Shown here: one piece after another, positions 1-8,247 of the stretch | Numbering within the stretch: position 1 is the first letter of the stretch | Layout of the letters: the number at the start of each line of letters is the position of its first letter | Assembly: GCF_003217325.1 (NCBI RefSeq) | Contig: NZ_QJTI01000010.1 | Coordinates: forward strand, 87,164 to 151,163 | Direction: 5' to 3' | Source: Rhodopseudomonas faecalis | Lineage (GTDB): Bacteria > Pseudomonadota > Alphaproteobacteria > Rhizobiales > Xanthobacteraceae | DNA length: 64,000 nt | Made by a program: the position numbers and the translations under genes | The notes under the pieces: model-generated | Told to the model about the DNA's origin: nothing | What the model saw: only the letters and a program-made list of their open reading frames with translations | Database searches by the model: none

Positions 1-157
1 GAGTCCGTCCACGGAAAGCGGCAAGGCGGTGCCGGCTCACGGTCAGATCGACGCGCGAAACTGATCGTGACCGCGGAACCGGCACGGGCGATCATTGGCT
101 GGGAACTAACCGCGCAAAGCTCCGTTCCTTCGGTCGTCAACAGACCGGAGGAAAGTC

Positions 158-607
158 ATGAACGGAGATCAACCCATCAGCTGGCTGATGTTCTTCACCC
201 TGGCCGCAGGGGTGGTGATCGTCGGTGGTTTCATCATCAACTTCCTGCGCTCGCGCAGCAATCGCGATGTCGCCGAAGATACGCTGGCCGGTGATGGCCA
301 CGGCCGCTTTCTGGCGCCGAGCGGCGCGGGACCGGAACTGCTGGCCGTCACCGCATTCGCCCTGATCGCGATGGGGCTGCTGGCGGTGGGCTACAACAAC
401 AAGTCCGACTCGCTTACCGCGCAGGCGCCGTCGCCCGCCGGCCAGACCACCGGCCAGAGCGGCTTGCAGGCTCCTGGATCGCAGAACCAGCCAAAGCCCT
501 ATCAGCCGGCCAATCCGGCGACCGATCAGCGCGTCTCGCCGACCGGATCTGACGCTGGCGTTGGTGCCTCGCCCGGCAACACCGGCACGCCGACCAAAGA
601 ACAATAG
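158..607 (+). CDS. Small single-family-unknown membrane protein (149 aa)
   Basis: I do not recognise a family. The start ATG follows a good ribosome binding site (GGAGGAAAG) about 4 bases upstream. The protein has two hydrophobic segments, roughly residues 6-29 (SWLMFFTLAAGVVIVGGFII) and 65-80 (LLAVTAFALIAMGLLAVG). A basic loop (RSRSNRD) lies between them. The tail of about 65 residues is polar and rich in Pro, Gln, Ser and Gly, and looks disordered. This pattern suggests an inner-membrane protein with a low-complexity tail. It stands alone, ends just before a bidirectional terminator, and is not clearly tied to the photosynthesis genes further in. Confidence 0.7.
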   Translation: MNGDQPISWLMFFTLAAGVVIVGGFIINFLRSRSNRDVAEDTLAGDGHGRFLAPSGAGPELLAVTAFALIAMGLLAVGYNNKSDSLTAQAPSPAGQTTGQSGLQAPGSQNQPKPYQPANPATDQRVSPTGSDAGVGASPGNTGTPTKEQ

Positions 608-688
608 CGCCCGCGATTGATTAGAATCGCGCCGCTGGTGATGGCCGGGCTCGCCCCGGCCATTGTTCGGCGTTGAGTTCGACACAGC

Positions 689-717
689 AAAAAGGCCGGA
701 GCTGCTCCGGCCTTTTT
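689..717. terminator. Bidirectional rho-independent terminator
   Basis: A GC-rich hairpin (GGCCGGA, loop GCTGC, TCCGGCC) is flanked by AAAAA on the left and TTTTT on the right, so it can act on both strands. It closes the 149-aa gene. A second GC hairpin (GGCCGGG/CCCGGCC) lies just upstream at about 641-663. Confidence 0.85.
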
Positions 718-756
718 CCATAAGGTCGCTGTGTCATACCATCAGGTCGTATCAAT

Positions 757-848
757 GACCGTCATACCCGCGCTTGTCGCGGGTATCCACGTCTTAAGAT
801 CGCTGCAAGATCAAAGACGTGGATGGCCGGGACGAGCCCGGCCATGAC
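757..848 (+). repeat. 92-bp interspersed palindromic repeat, copy A
   Basis: The left half has the core ACCCGCGCTTGTCGCGGGT and the right half GGCCGGGACGAGCCCGGCC. They are joined by two arms of GTGGAT/ATCCAC plus ACGTCTT. A reverse-complement copy of the same length lies at 40791-40882 and a half copy at 22283-22313. The element is intergenic and probably a REP/BIME-type sequence. With the terminator at 689-717 it fills the gap between the flanking genes. Confidence 0.75.
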
Positions 849-910
849 ATGCGGATAGGTTGGTAGCAATCGCCGTTGCTATAAGCGCGACTAGGCCGAC
901 GCGCGATCGG

Positions 911-1369
911 CTACCGGGCTTCGGCCGCGGCGTGCTCGAACTCGGCCTGCTGCGCTTCCATCTTCGCGATCTGCTGCCGCAACTCGTCGCGCTGCGCGGT
1001 CAACAACGTGGCGAGCGGCGGGCGGGTGATGGCGCGCAGCGCGTCGTCATAGGTCTCGACATTGCGCTTTTCGCCGTCGATCAAGCCCGGCAGCACGCTT
1101 TCGTCGAGGCTGTTGAACAGCGCGCGCACATTCATGATTGCCTCATGCACCAGGCTCATGAATGAGCCGCCATCGTCCGGCGTTTCGCCGGCTTTGGTCA
1201 GCTCAGCCGCCAGAGCGCGGGAGTGCCCCTCATGCAGTGCGATCATGTCGTGAAACAGCGCCGAACAGCCGTGGCCGTCGGCTTCGTCCAGCGCTTCCTG
1301 GTAGCCATTGCGGGCGTCGATCGCCCTGGTATGCAGTTTTCTCAGATGGTCGAGAATGTCCTGATCCAC
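911..1369 (-). CDS. DUF2383 / PA2169-type four-helix-bundle protein
   Basis: The protein is 152 residues and all-helical in character. It starts VDQDILDHLRKLHTRAIDAR and continues with a helix-rich pattern of conserved Glu and His (GYQEALDEA, CSALFHDMIALHEGH). This matches my memory of the PA2169 family, which resembles ferritin-like bundles and has no firmly known function. I chose the GTG at 1369 because CCGGAGG sits 5 bases upstream. The reading frame extends further upstream without a comparable ribosome binding site. The C-terminal 30 residues look like a coiled coil (AQRDELRQQIAKMEAQQAEF). It may be a stress-related protein. No operon partner is visible. Confidence 0.7.
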   Translation of the reverse strand: MDQDILDHLRKLHTRAIDARNGYQEALDEADGHGCSALFHDMIALHEGHSRALAAELTKAGETPDDGGSFMSLVHEAIMNVRALFNSLDESVLPGLIDGEKRNVETYDDALRAITRPPLATLLTAQRDELRQQIAKMEAQQAEFEHAAAEAR

Positions 1370-1480
1370 GGTCGCCTCCGGAGCAAGTTGGATAACTTGC
1401 GCTGGCCGGAATGGCCGCGCGCGCTCCAACAACCAGACCGCGCCGGTCTGGTTCCCGCGGCGCAACCGCGCATGGTGTGA

Positions 1481-2710
1481 TCAGCGGCGCTCGCCGTCCT
1501 GCGGCTCGACGCCGTACGGCTTCACCAGCTCCCAGACATGGGCCGGCACCATGTTCTTCATCTTGTGCGGATAGGCGCGGCGCAGATGCAGCACGGTTTC
1601 CACCGCCTTCATTTCCACGCGGGCGCGGGCGAATTCCAGGCCGCGCGGCCCGACCTTTGGCATCAGCCAGCCCATGAACGGCCGCAGCCAGTTCGGCATG
1701 CCGCGCACCGGCAGGCCGCCCGCGGCGAGTTCGGTGTTCTTCAAGAAGCCCTTCACCGGCGCGGCGCGCTTGCCGGCGCTGCCCGGCTCGCTCAGCAGCA
1801 CTTCATCGCCGAGCAGTTTAAGGATTTCCTCGCCGCGCTCGTTGCGCACCAGCAGCCATTGCTGGCCCTGGCCGCCCATATAGCCGACGGTGATGTCGGC
1901 GAGCGTGTTGGTGTAGTCGACGCAGGTCCGGCAGGTGATCGGGAAGAAGTCCGACGGCAGCTTTGAGATCGGCAGCAGCAGGAATGGGATTTCCTTGACC
2001 TTGCCGTCCTCGAACCGCAGCTCGACATGATAGTCGGCGCGGAATTCGAGATAGGTGATGGTCTCGGGCTGGTCCGACAGCAGGTCCAGGAACTGGTGGA
2101 AGCTCTTGGTGGTGGTGTTGTCGGAGCAGGGCGTGCCGATCACGTAGATGCGCTCGAAGCCGAGTTCTTTCTCGAGCCGGCGCAGCGCATAGATCTGGCA
2201 CGGGATGCCGGTGACGGCGATGCGCTTGAAGCCGCGCGCGCGCGCCGGCTCCAGCAGCGACAGCAGCGGTGCATAGCCCATGCGCATGCCGCGGCACTGC
2301 GCCATTGCCTTGGGATCGGTGACGATCACCGGCGCCGGCTGCCATTTGTCACTCGGGTCGGCCGCCATGGTCAGCACTGCTTCGACCGTGCCGGTTTCGA
2401 GCAGGCGCTGGGCGAGGCTGGTGGTGATGCCGGTCCATTGCGCGCCCTCGCGCGGCGCCTTCATCGCGGCGCGCAGCATGCGCCGGAACGGACCGAAAAA
2501 CTGTTCGTCAGGCCGCGACGGGTCGCGGGTGCGGCCATGCACCTGCCGCTCCATCGCCGGATAGTCCGGCTTGATGAACTGGCAGGCCTGCCCGCATTGC
2601 TTGGGGTCGCTCATCCGCGACACGCCGCAATCGGTGCACAGCTCGCGCGGCGCGGGCTCGGCCAGCGGCGGGGTCCACAGCGGAGAGTTCGGGTTGGTGC
2701 GATCGAGCAT
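1481..2710 (-). CDS. bciB: Divinyl (proto)chlorophyllide 8-vinyl reductase, ferredoxin-dependent (BciB)
   Basis: BciB reduces the C8 vinyl group of chlorophyllide precursors, using ferredoxin, FAD and iron-sulfur clusters. The protein belongs to the F420 hydrogenase/dehydrogenase beta-subunit family. The N-terminus carries a cysteine cluster (CTDCG then CGQAC). Further cysteines follow in GIPCQIY, GTPCSDN and TCRTCVDY, as expected for two [4Fe-4S] clusters. Length (409 aa) and placement beside bacteriochlorophyll genes favour BciB over other family members such as hydroxymethyl chlorophyll a reductase. I prefer the ATG at 2710; a GTG three codons upstream (2719) is also possible. It is transcribed away from the rest of the cluster and has about 230 bp of leader to its upstream neighbour. 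Confidence 0.8.
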   Translation of the reverse strand: MLDRTNPNSPLWTPPLAEPAPRELCTDCGVSRMSDPKQCGQACQFIKPDYPAMERQVHGRTRDPSRPDEQFFGPFRRMLRAAMKAPREGAQWTGITTSLAQRLLETGTVEAVLTMAADPSDKWQPAPVIVTDPKAMAQCRGMRMGYAPLLSLLEPARARGFKRIAVTGIPCQIYALRRLEKELGFERIYVIGTPCSDNTTTKSFHQFLDLLSDQPETITYLEFRADYHVELRFEDGKVKEIPFLLLPISKLPSDFFPITCRTCVDYTNTLADITVGYMGGQGQQWLLVRNERGEEILKLLGDEVLLSEPGSAGKRAAPVKGFLKNTELAAGGLPVRGMPNWLRPFMGWLMPKVGPRGLEFARARVEMKAVETVLHLRRAYPHKMKNMVPAHVWELVKPYGVEPQDGERR

Positions 2711-2950
2711 GCCTGACACTCACTTGGTAGCGGAATTTGGCATCGGAATTGGCGTCGGAACCAGACCTCGCAGCCTGGCCACGGCTGAAAGCCGGCGCGC
2801 GCCACCACCTCACCGCCAATCGGCGCTGTTGTAGAAAGCGGCGTTCGCGCTCGCCATTCGCCATAAGTCCCGGCACTCTGATCCATAACGCCGGCGGCGC
2901 GCCGCGGTTAGATTTGGATCAAATGCCGCGCCGCGCGCCGGCTCGGGGCG

Positions 2951-4576
2951 TCAGCGGATCACCATCGGAAAAGTGATGCCGATCGCCCAGGCAAACACCG
3001 CGGCATTGGCGAGCGCGCCGGGCAGCGGATGGTTGGTGGCGCGGTAGCTCCAATTGCTGATCAGGCCGAATGCCAGGAACAGCAGCAGGATCGCCGGCAC
3101 GATGATGATCAGGAAGAACAGCTTCTTCAGATTGAGCGCCACCGCGATCGCCAGCGACAGCAGGAAGCACAGCTTCACCAGCGCATAGGCGCCGCGCCGT
3201 GCATGCTTGCCGTGCGACATCCATTCCGCGGTGACGAAATAGATCACCGAACCGACCGCCACCGCGGCGATCAGATGCAGCCGTGGCTCGATCGGCATGA
3301 AGGAGAACGCATAGGCGTTCAGCGGCCAGCCGAATGCGAAGATGTTGTAAGCCGACACCGCCAGCGCCGCGATCGCGAGCTTGCCGGCCGACGGCACCAC
3401 CGTGCCCGAGGCCAGGAAGCGGTCGAGCCGGGTGCCGGGGCCGTGATGCGGTGCGGGCAGCGGCCGGGGGCGCGGCTGGAACAAGCCGGTGCGAGTGTGG
3501 CGTTGCAGGTAAAGCACGATCGCTGCGGTGAGCAGGCCGTACACCAGAAAGTGCAGCGTCAGATAATCGCCGAGCAGGATGATCAGAAATTCGGTCGGCG
3601 CCTTCCACAGGATCAGCGGCGTCAGCACCGCCGGCAGCAATGCCGCTGGCAAAAGCTGCTTCCAAGTCAGGCTGGCGCCCATCGGTTCGGGGGCGGCCTG
3701 CGGCAGCAGTTTCGACAGCGGCCAGGCCAGCGCGATCAGCCCGGCAAACAAGAGCGCCATCCAGATCGGGCGGCGATCGATCCAGCCGTCGCCATGGCGG
3801 CCGAACGCTTCGTTCACCCATGTCAGTGCTTCGCGCATGCTGTCCTGGCTGTACAAGACGCCGATATGTTCGACGCCCGAGGACAGCGCCAGCCGGCGCG
3901 CGCTGCCATCCTTGAAGTCGCCATAGGAGCGACCCGGCTCGGCGCCGCCGCCGACCGACAGGTTGATGATGCGCAGCCCCTCATTGATCAGCATCGACGG
4001 CTCGAGCGAGCCGATGATGATCAAGAGATTGCCCGGCCGCTCGCCGGTCGCCGCCGGCGAAAACACCGAAACCGCGACGGTCGCTTCGACCTCTGGATGG
4101 GCCTGGGCGTAGCGGATCACGATGTCGGAAGCCATCGAATGGCCGAGGATCGCGATCCGGCCATCGCTTTCCGGCAGCGCGCGCGCAAAATCGGCGACCC
4201 GGCCGGTCTCGGCCACCAATACGCCGGTGATCCGGGTCGGCTCGTCGACATCGCCGCGCATCGGCACCGGATTGCGGCCATGGCCGGTGAAATCGAAAGT
4301 CACCGCGACATAGCCGTTTTTGGCCAGCGTCAGCGCGAATGGCTGCATCAATTGCTGAGAGCCGGCAAAGCCGTGGGCGATCACCACCACCGGCGCCTTG
4401 TCGCCATGGGCCGGCCGGAACACCCGCACCGGCGTTTCCCCGACCGTGTGGTCGGTGATGCGCAGCCCCTGTTCCTGACGCTGCAATTGCACCAGCGACA
4501 GTACGATGGCGGCCAGCGCCAGCACGGCAACCAGCCAGCGCCACACCACGGCGAGATGACGAATCAAGACAGGCAC
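2951..4576 (-). CDS. Alpha/beta hydrolase fused to a multi-pass membrane domain
   Basis: The 541-aa protein begins with a membrane anchor (about residues 10-28). An alpha/beta hydrolase domain follows with VVVIAHGFAGS as the oxyanion region and ILGHSMAS as the nucleophile elbow (G-H-S-M-A, the last Gly replaced by Ala). A candidate catalytic His lies in SSGVEHIGVLYS. From about residue 265 the rest is a membrane region of about eight hydrophobic segments. The substrate is unknown; an ester or lipid role is only a guess. The start is GTG. It lies 21 bp downstream of the DUF3422 gene on the same strand, so the two are likely co-transcribed. Confidence 0.7.
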   Translation of the reverse strand: MPVLIRHLAVVWRWLVAVLALAAIVLSLVQLQRQEQGLRITDHTVGETPVRVFRPAHGDKAPVVVIAHGFAGSQQLMQPFALTLAKNGYVAVTFDFTGHGRNPVPMRGDVDEPTRITGVLVAETGRVADFARALPESDGRIAILGHSMASDIVIRYAQAHPEVEATVAVSVFSPAATGERPGNLLIIIGSLEPSMLINEGLRIINLSVGGGAEPGRSYGDFKDGSARRLALSSGVEHIGVLYSQDSMREALTWVNEAFGRHGDGWIDRRPIWMALLFAGLIALAWPLSKLLPQAAPEPMGASLTWKQLLPAALLPAVLTPLILWKAPTEFLIILLGDYLTLHFLVYGLLTAAIVLYLQRHTRTGLFQPRPRPLPAPHHGPGTRLDRFLASGTVVPSAGKLAIAALAVSAYNIFAFGWPLNAYAFSFMPIEPRLHLIAAVAVGSVIYFVTAEWMSHGKHARRGAYALVKLCFLLSLAIAVALNLKKLFFLIIIVPAILLLFLAFGLISNWSYRATNHPLPGALANAAVFAWAIGITFPMVIR

Positions 4577-4597
4577 CGGGCGCGGCTGCGCATGGGA

Positions 4598-5911
4598 TTA
4601 GCTTTCCTTGCCGATATGGCGCTTGCGGATGCTCCGCACCATCCACCAGATGCCGGCCGCCGCGAACGGCACGAACACCGCAACGGCAATGCCCGGGTCA
4701 ATCGGCAGCAGCCCGGCGTCCTGCACGCCCTTCACCAGATAGCTATACAGGCCAACCACATAATAGGTGATGGCCGCGGTGGACAGCCCTTCGACCGTCG
4801 CCTGCAGCCGGATCTGCAGCCGGGTGCGGGCATTCATCGATTTCAAGAGCTCCTGGTTCTGGTGCTCGAGTTCGACGTCGACCCGGGTGCGCAGCAGGTT
4901 GGCGGCACGCGCCAGCTTCTGCGACAGGTTGGACTGCCGCTCCTCGGTGGTGACGCAGGTGCGCAGTGCCGGCTTCATGCGCCGCGCCAGGAACGACGAC
5001 CAGGTCGGCAGCCCGCCGACCTTGCGTTCGCCGATGGTCTGCAGCCGCTGGGTGACGATTTCCTCATAGGCGCGGCTCGCGCCGAATCGGAACAGGCTGG
5101 TGGCGGCGCCAGCCTCGACCTCGGCGGCCAGCGAGGTCAGCTCGTCGAGCAGCTTCTGATTGTTGGCAAGGTCACCGCCGAGCCGCATCTGCTCAGTCAC
5201 TTCGGCGAGCCGCGCTTCCGAGGCGCCGATCGAGGGCAGCAGACGTTGCGCTTCCGGCAGGCCGAGCAGCGCCAGGGTGCGGTAGGTCTCGACCTCCAGC
5301 ACGCGCTGCACCAGCGCGCCGGCGCGCTCGGCCGCCATGCCGCGGTCGATCACCAATATCCGTACAAAACCGGATGGGCTGGGTTGGAAATCCGTGGCAT
5401 AGAGCGCCGCCCCGTCGGAGTTTTCGGCGACGGCAAGGCTGGCCCGGTCGAACAGGTTTTCCGGGGTGGTGCGCGGGGGATCCTCAGCCAGCAGGTGCAG
5501 ATCGATCGCGACCAGCAGCGGTCCAGGTTGCGGCAATAGCCGCATGGGGGCGGCCAGCGTAGCTGCGTCGGGATAGAATGGCACCGCACCGGGGTCGGCG
5601 CGCATCTCCCAGGTGTAGGTGGTGAATTCGGAATGCTGCTCCCAGCGCAGCACGGTGGAGCCGAACGTCAGGCGATGGTGCTTCTCGGTGGGCGAGGGCG
5701 GCGGCAGGCCGCGTTCCTCGCAAAACGCTTGGAGCTGAGCACGGTCGTCGTGGGCGCGGTTGCCCGAGGTGTCGAAGGCGAAATGCACCACGCGGGACGG
5801 GGTCTTCAGCGGGGTGAAGGGGCGGGCATGCACTTCGCCGAGAACGGCAGCGCGCAGCGGATGAGGGACGAGACGCGACTCGCCGTCGCCAATCAGGACA
5901 TCACTGCTCAT
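4598..5911 (-). CDS. DUF3422 family protein, C-terminal membrane anchors
   Basis: The 437-aa protein opens with a conserved block (HPLRAAVLGEVHARPF) that I associate with DUF3422, a family of unknown function. Its middle part is helical with coiled-coil-like stretches. The C-terminus has two hydrophobic segments (AAITYYVVGLYSYLV and IAVAVFVPFAAAGIWWMV), so it is probably anchored in the inner membrane. I chose the ATG at 5911, preceded by GGGAGTGGGA. The frame stays open for 68 codons further upstream but gives no family-like sequence there. It is divergent from hemC across a 290-bp gap and probably heads a two-gene unit with the membrane hydrolase. Confidence 0.8.
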   Translation of the reverse strand: MSSDVLIGDGESRLVPHPLRAAVLGEVHARPFTPLKTPSRVVHFAFDTSGNRAHDDRAQLQAFCEERGLPPPSPTEKHHRLTFGSTVLRWEQHSEFTTYTWEMRADPGAVPFYPDAATLAAPMRLLPQPGPLLVAIDLHLLAEDPPRTTPENLFDRASLAVAENSDGAALYATDFQPSPSGFVRILVIDRGMAAERAGALVQRVLEVETYRTLALLGLPEAQRLLPSIGASEARLAEVTEQMRLGGDLANNQKLLDELTSLAAEVEAGAATSLFRFGASRAYEEIVTQRLQTIGERKVGGLPTWSSFLARRMKPALRTCVTTEERQSNLSQKLARAANLLRTRVDVELEHQNQELLKSMNARTRLQIRLQATVEGLSTAAITYYVVGLYSYLVKGVQDAGLLPIDPGIAVAVFVPFAAAGIWWMVRSIRKRHIGKES

Positions 5912-6202
5912 TCCCACTCCCTGCCGGTCTCCGGGCTGAAATTGCATTTTGGGCACATCATCCTTGACTTGAGTAGCATTGCGTTGCGACAGACAGAAGC
6001 TGAAAGGTACCGCGTCGCGAAGCAGAGGGGGCGAACCCTTTGCCGCGCACGGAATCTGTCGCGAAAACAGAAGGTTCGCGACCAACACGAACAATCGCCG
6101 GAGACCTTGCGCCATCCGTTTGCATTTCGGCGCAGCCTGGTCTTATCTCCGGCGCCCAAAATACCGCGTACTTTCGCGCGGTTGTCGAATGGAGCGTAAG
6201 CG

Positions 6203-7183
6203 GTGGCAATTCCAGTCCGTATCGGCACTCGTAAGAGCGTAATGGCGCTCGCCCAGACGGAGGACATCGCGCGTCGTTTGTCGGCCGCGGCGTCCGAGCT
6301 CGATGTCCAGATCGTCAAGTTCGAGACCATCGGTGATTCCGACCAGATAAGTAAGCTGCTTCCGCATGGCGGCAAGGGCGGCGCTTTCGTTCAAGAAATT
6401 CGCGGCGCGGTGGTGGCGGGCAAGCTCGACGCCTGCATGCATTCGCTCAAGGACATGCCGGGTAACGAAGACACCCCCGGCCTGGTGATCGGCGCCACGC
6501 TGAGCCGCGATCCGCCGACCGACGCGCTGGTACTCCGCGAGGGCGTGACCCTGGAAGACCTGCGCAAGTCGCGCGGTAAGGGCTATTCGATCGGCACCAA
6601 TGCGGTGCGCCGCGGCGCCTATGCCAAGCGGTTGTTTCCGGAGATCGAGATCATTCACTTCCGCGGCGCTGCTGACAGCCGGGTGCGCAAGCTCGACAAT
6701 CGCGAGAAGCAGCGGCTGCCGGGCGGCGGTGAAGTCGGTCCGGTCGATGCGCTGATCATGGCGCGCTCCGGCTTGGAGCGGGTCGGTCTGATCCACCGCA
6801 TGGCCCATGAGTTCTCGCCGCATGAAATGCTGCCCTCGGCTGGCCAGGGTATCGTGGCGGTGGAATGCGCCGTCAATGACTGGCAGACCCGCCGCTATCT
6901 GTCGCTGATCGACGATCCGGTGGCCCGGCTGAGCTGCGATGCCGAGCGCGAAGTGCTGTGGGTGCTGAACGGCCATTGCAACTCGCCGATGGCCGCTTTC
7001 TCCACCATCAATGGCTCGGAAATGACGCTGAGCGCCTCGGTGCTCGACGAGGAGGGCGGCTCGTTCATCGAGACCACCCGCACCGGCTCGGCCGATCGGC
7101 CGCGCGAGCTCGGCCGTGCCGTCGCCATGGAGTTGCTCGACAAGGGCGCCGCTGCGATCATCGAACGTACCCGGCCCGAGTGA
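6203..7183 (+). CDS. hemC: Hydroxymethylbilane synthase (porphobilinogen deaminase), divergent form
   Basis: The enzyme joins four porphobilinogens into hydroxymethylbilane for tetrapyrrole synthesis. Key features are present: the cofactor-attaching Cys in LNGHCNSPM (Cys259), the catalytic Asp in CMHSLKDMP, and the arginines of AVRRGAY, HFRGAADSR and RVRKL. The sequence is unusual in reading GTRKSVMALAQ where GTRGSPLALAQ is typical. It also has extra residues after the RKLD motif (NREKQRLPGGGEVG). It starts with GTG after GGAGCG. It lies 41 bp before bchI, so it probably feeds the magnesium branch directly. A separate housekeeping hemC elsewhere is likely but cannot be seen here. Confidence 0.85.
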   Translation: MAIPVRIGTRKSVMALAQTEDIARRLSAAASELDVQIVKFETIGDSDQISKLLPHGGKGGAFVQEIRGAVVAGKLDACMHSLKDMPGNEDTPGLVIGATLSRDPPTDALVLREGVTLEDLRKSRGKGYSIGTNAVRRGAYAKRLFPEIEIIHFRGAADSRVRKLDNREKQRLPGGGEVGPVDALIMARSGLERVGLIHRMAHEFSPHEMLPSAGQGIVAVECAVNDWQTRRYLSLIDDPVARLSCDAEREVLWVLNGHCNSPMAAFSTINGSEMTLSASVLDEEGGSFIETTRTGSADRPRELGRAVAMELLDKGAAAIIERTRPE

Positions 7184-7224
7184 CCGTTTCCCGCAAGATA
7201 AGTCTCACGTGACGAAAGCATAGC

Positions 7225-8247
7225 ATGGCGATTGTTTTTCCGTTTTCCGCCATCGTCGGCCAGGACGAGATGAAGCTCGCCCTGCTGATCGCTGCGGTTG
7301 ATCCCAAGGTCGGCGGTGTGTTGGCCTTTGGTGACCGTGGTGCCGGCAAGTCCACCGCGGTTCGCGCTCTGGCGGCGCTGCTGCCGAAGATGAAGGTGGT
7401 CGTCGGCTGCCGCTACAATTGCGACCCCGAGCATCCCGAGCGCTTCTGCGAGGACTGCAAGGAGAAGCAGGCCGCCGGCAAGCTGAAGACCGTGCAGGCG
7501 CCGGTGCCGGTGGTCGATCTGCCGCTCGGCGCGACCGAGGACCGCGTGGTCGGTGCGCTCGATCTCGAACGCGCGCTGGCGCGCGGCGAGAAGGCGTTTG
7601 AGCCGGGCCTGCTGGCCCGCGCCCATCGCGGCTTCCTGTACATCGACGAAGCCAACCTGCTGGAAGACCATCTGGTCGACTTGCTGCTCGACGTCGCCGC
7701 CTCCGGCGAGAACGTCGTGGAGCGTGAAGGTCTCAGCGTCCGTCATCCGGCGCGCTTCGTGCTGGTCGGCACCGGCAACCCGGAAGAAGGCGAACTGCGT
7801 CCGCAGTTGCTGGACCGTTTCGGTATGTCGGTCGAGGTCAAGACCCCGGACGATCTGCCGAGCCGCATGGAAGTGGTGCGTCGCCGCGATGCCTTCGAGA
7901 ACGATCCGGCCGGCTTCGTCGCCTCCTGGACCAAGGAAGAGGCCAAGCTGCGCAAGAAGATCACCACCGCGCGCGAACGGCTGCCCGAGGTCACGGTGTC
8001 CAATGCCGCGCTGGAGCGCGCCGCGACGCTGTGCATGACGCTCGGCACTGACGGTCTGCGCGGCGAGCTGACGCTGATGCGCGCCGCGCGCGCGCTGGCG
8101 GCGATCGAGCACGCCAAAACCGTGACCGACGATCATCTTAAGCGCATTGCGCCGTCCGCGCTGCGGCATCGGCTGCGCCGTAACCCGCTCGATGACGCCG
8201 GCTCCACGGTCCGCGTCGATCGCGCTATCGCCGAAGTGTTCGGATGA
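7225..8247 (+). CDS. bchI: Magnesium chelatase ATPase subunit I
   Basis: BchI is the AAA+ motor subunit of magnesium chelatase, which with BchD and BchH inserts Mg2+ into protoporphyrin IX in the cytoplasm. The Walker A motif is GDRGAGKST (residues 36-44) and Walker B is LYIDEANLL. The cysteines of GCRYNCDPEHPERFCEDC are typical of BchI. Length (340 aa) is normal. The stop codon overlaps the bchD start by 4 bases (ATGA), so translation is probably coupled. It follows hemC closely, giving a hemC-bchI-bchD transcription unit. Confidence 0.97.
   Translation: MAIVFPFSAIVGQDEMKLALLIAAVDPKVGGVLAFGDRGAGKSTAVRALAALLPKMKVVVGCRYNCDPEHPERFCEDCKEKQAAGKLKTVQAPVPVVDLPLGATEDRVVGALDLERALARGEKAFEPGLLARAHRGFLYIDEANLLEDHLVDLLLDVAASGENVVEREGLSVRHPARFVLVGTGNPEEGELRPQLLDRFGMSVEVKTPDDLPSRMEVVRRRDAFENDPAGFVASWTKEEAKLRKKITTARERLPEVTVSNAALERAATLCMTLGTDGLRGELTLMRAARALAAIEHAKTVTDDHLKRIAPSALRHRLRRNPLDDAGSTVRVDRAIAEVFG

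Noticed and set aside
2..64. Possible C-terminal tail of a gene entering from the left edge (SPSTESGKAVPAHGQIDARN, stop at 62-64)
   Set aside because: Only 20 residues are visible, no family is recognisable, and another frame is equally open here.
3029..5539. 836-codon plus-strand open frame opposite the hydrolase and DUF3422 genes
   Set aside because: It is Arg/Gln/His-rich low-information sequence crossing two well supported minus-strand genes; a GC-driven shadow.
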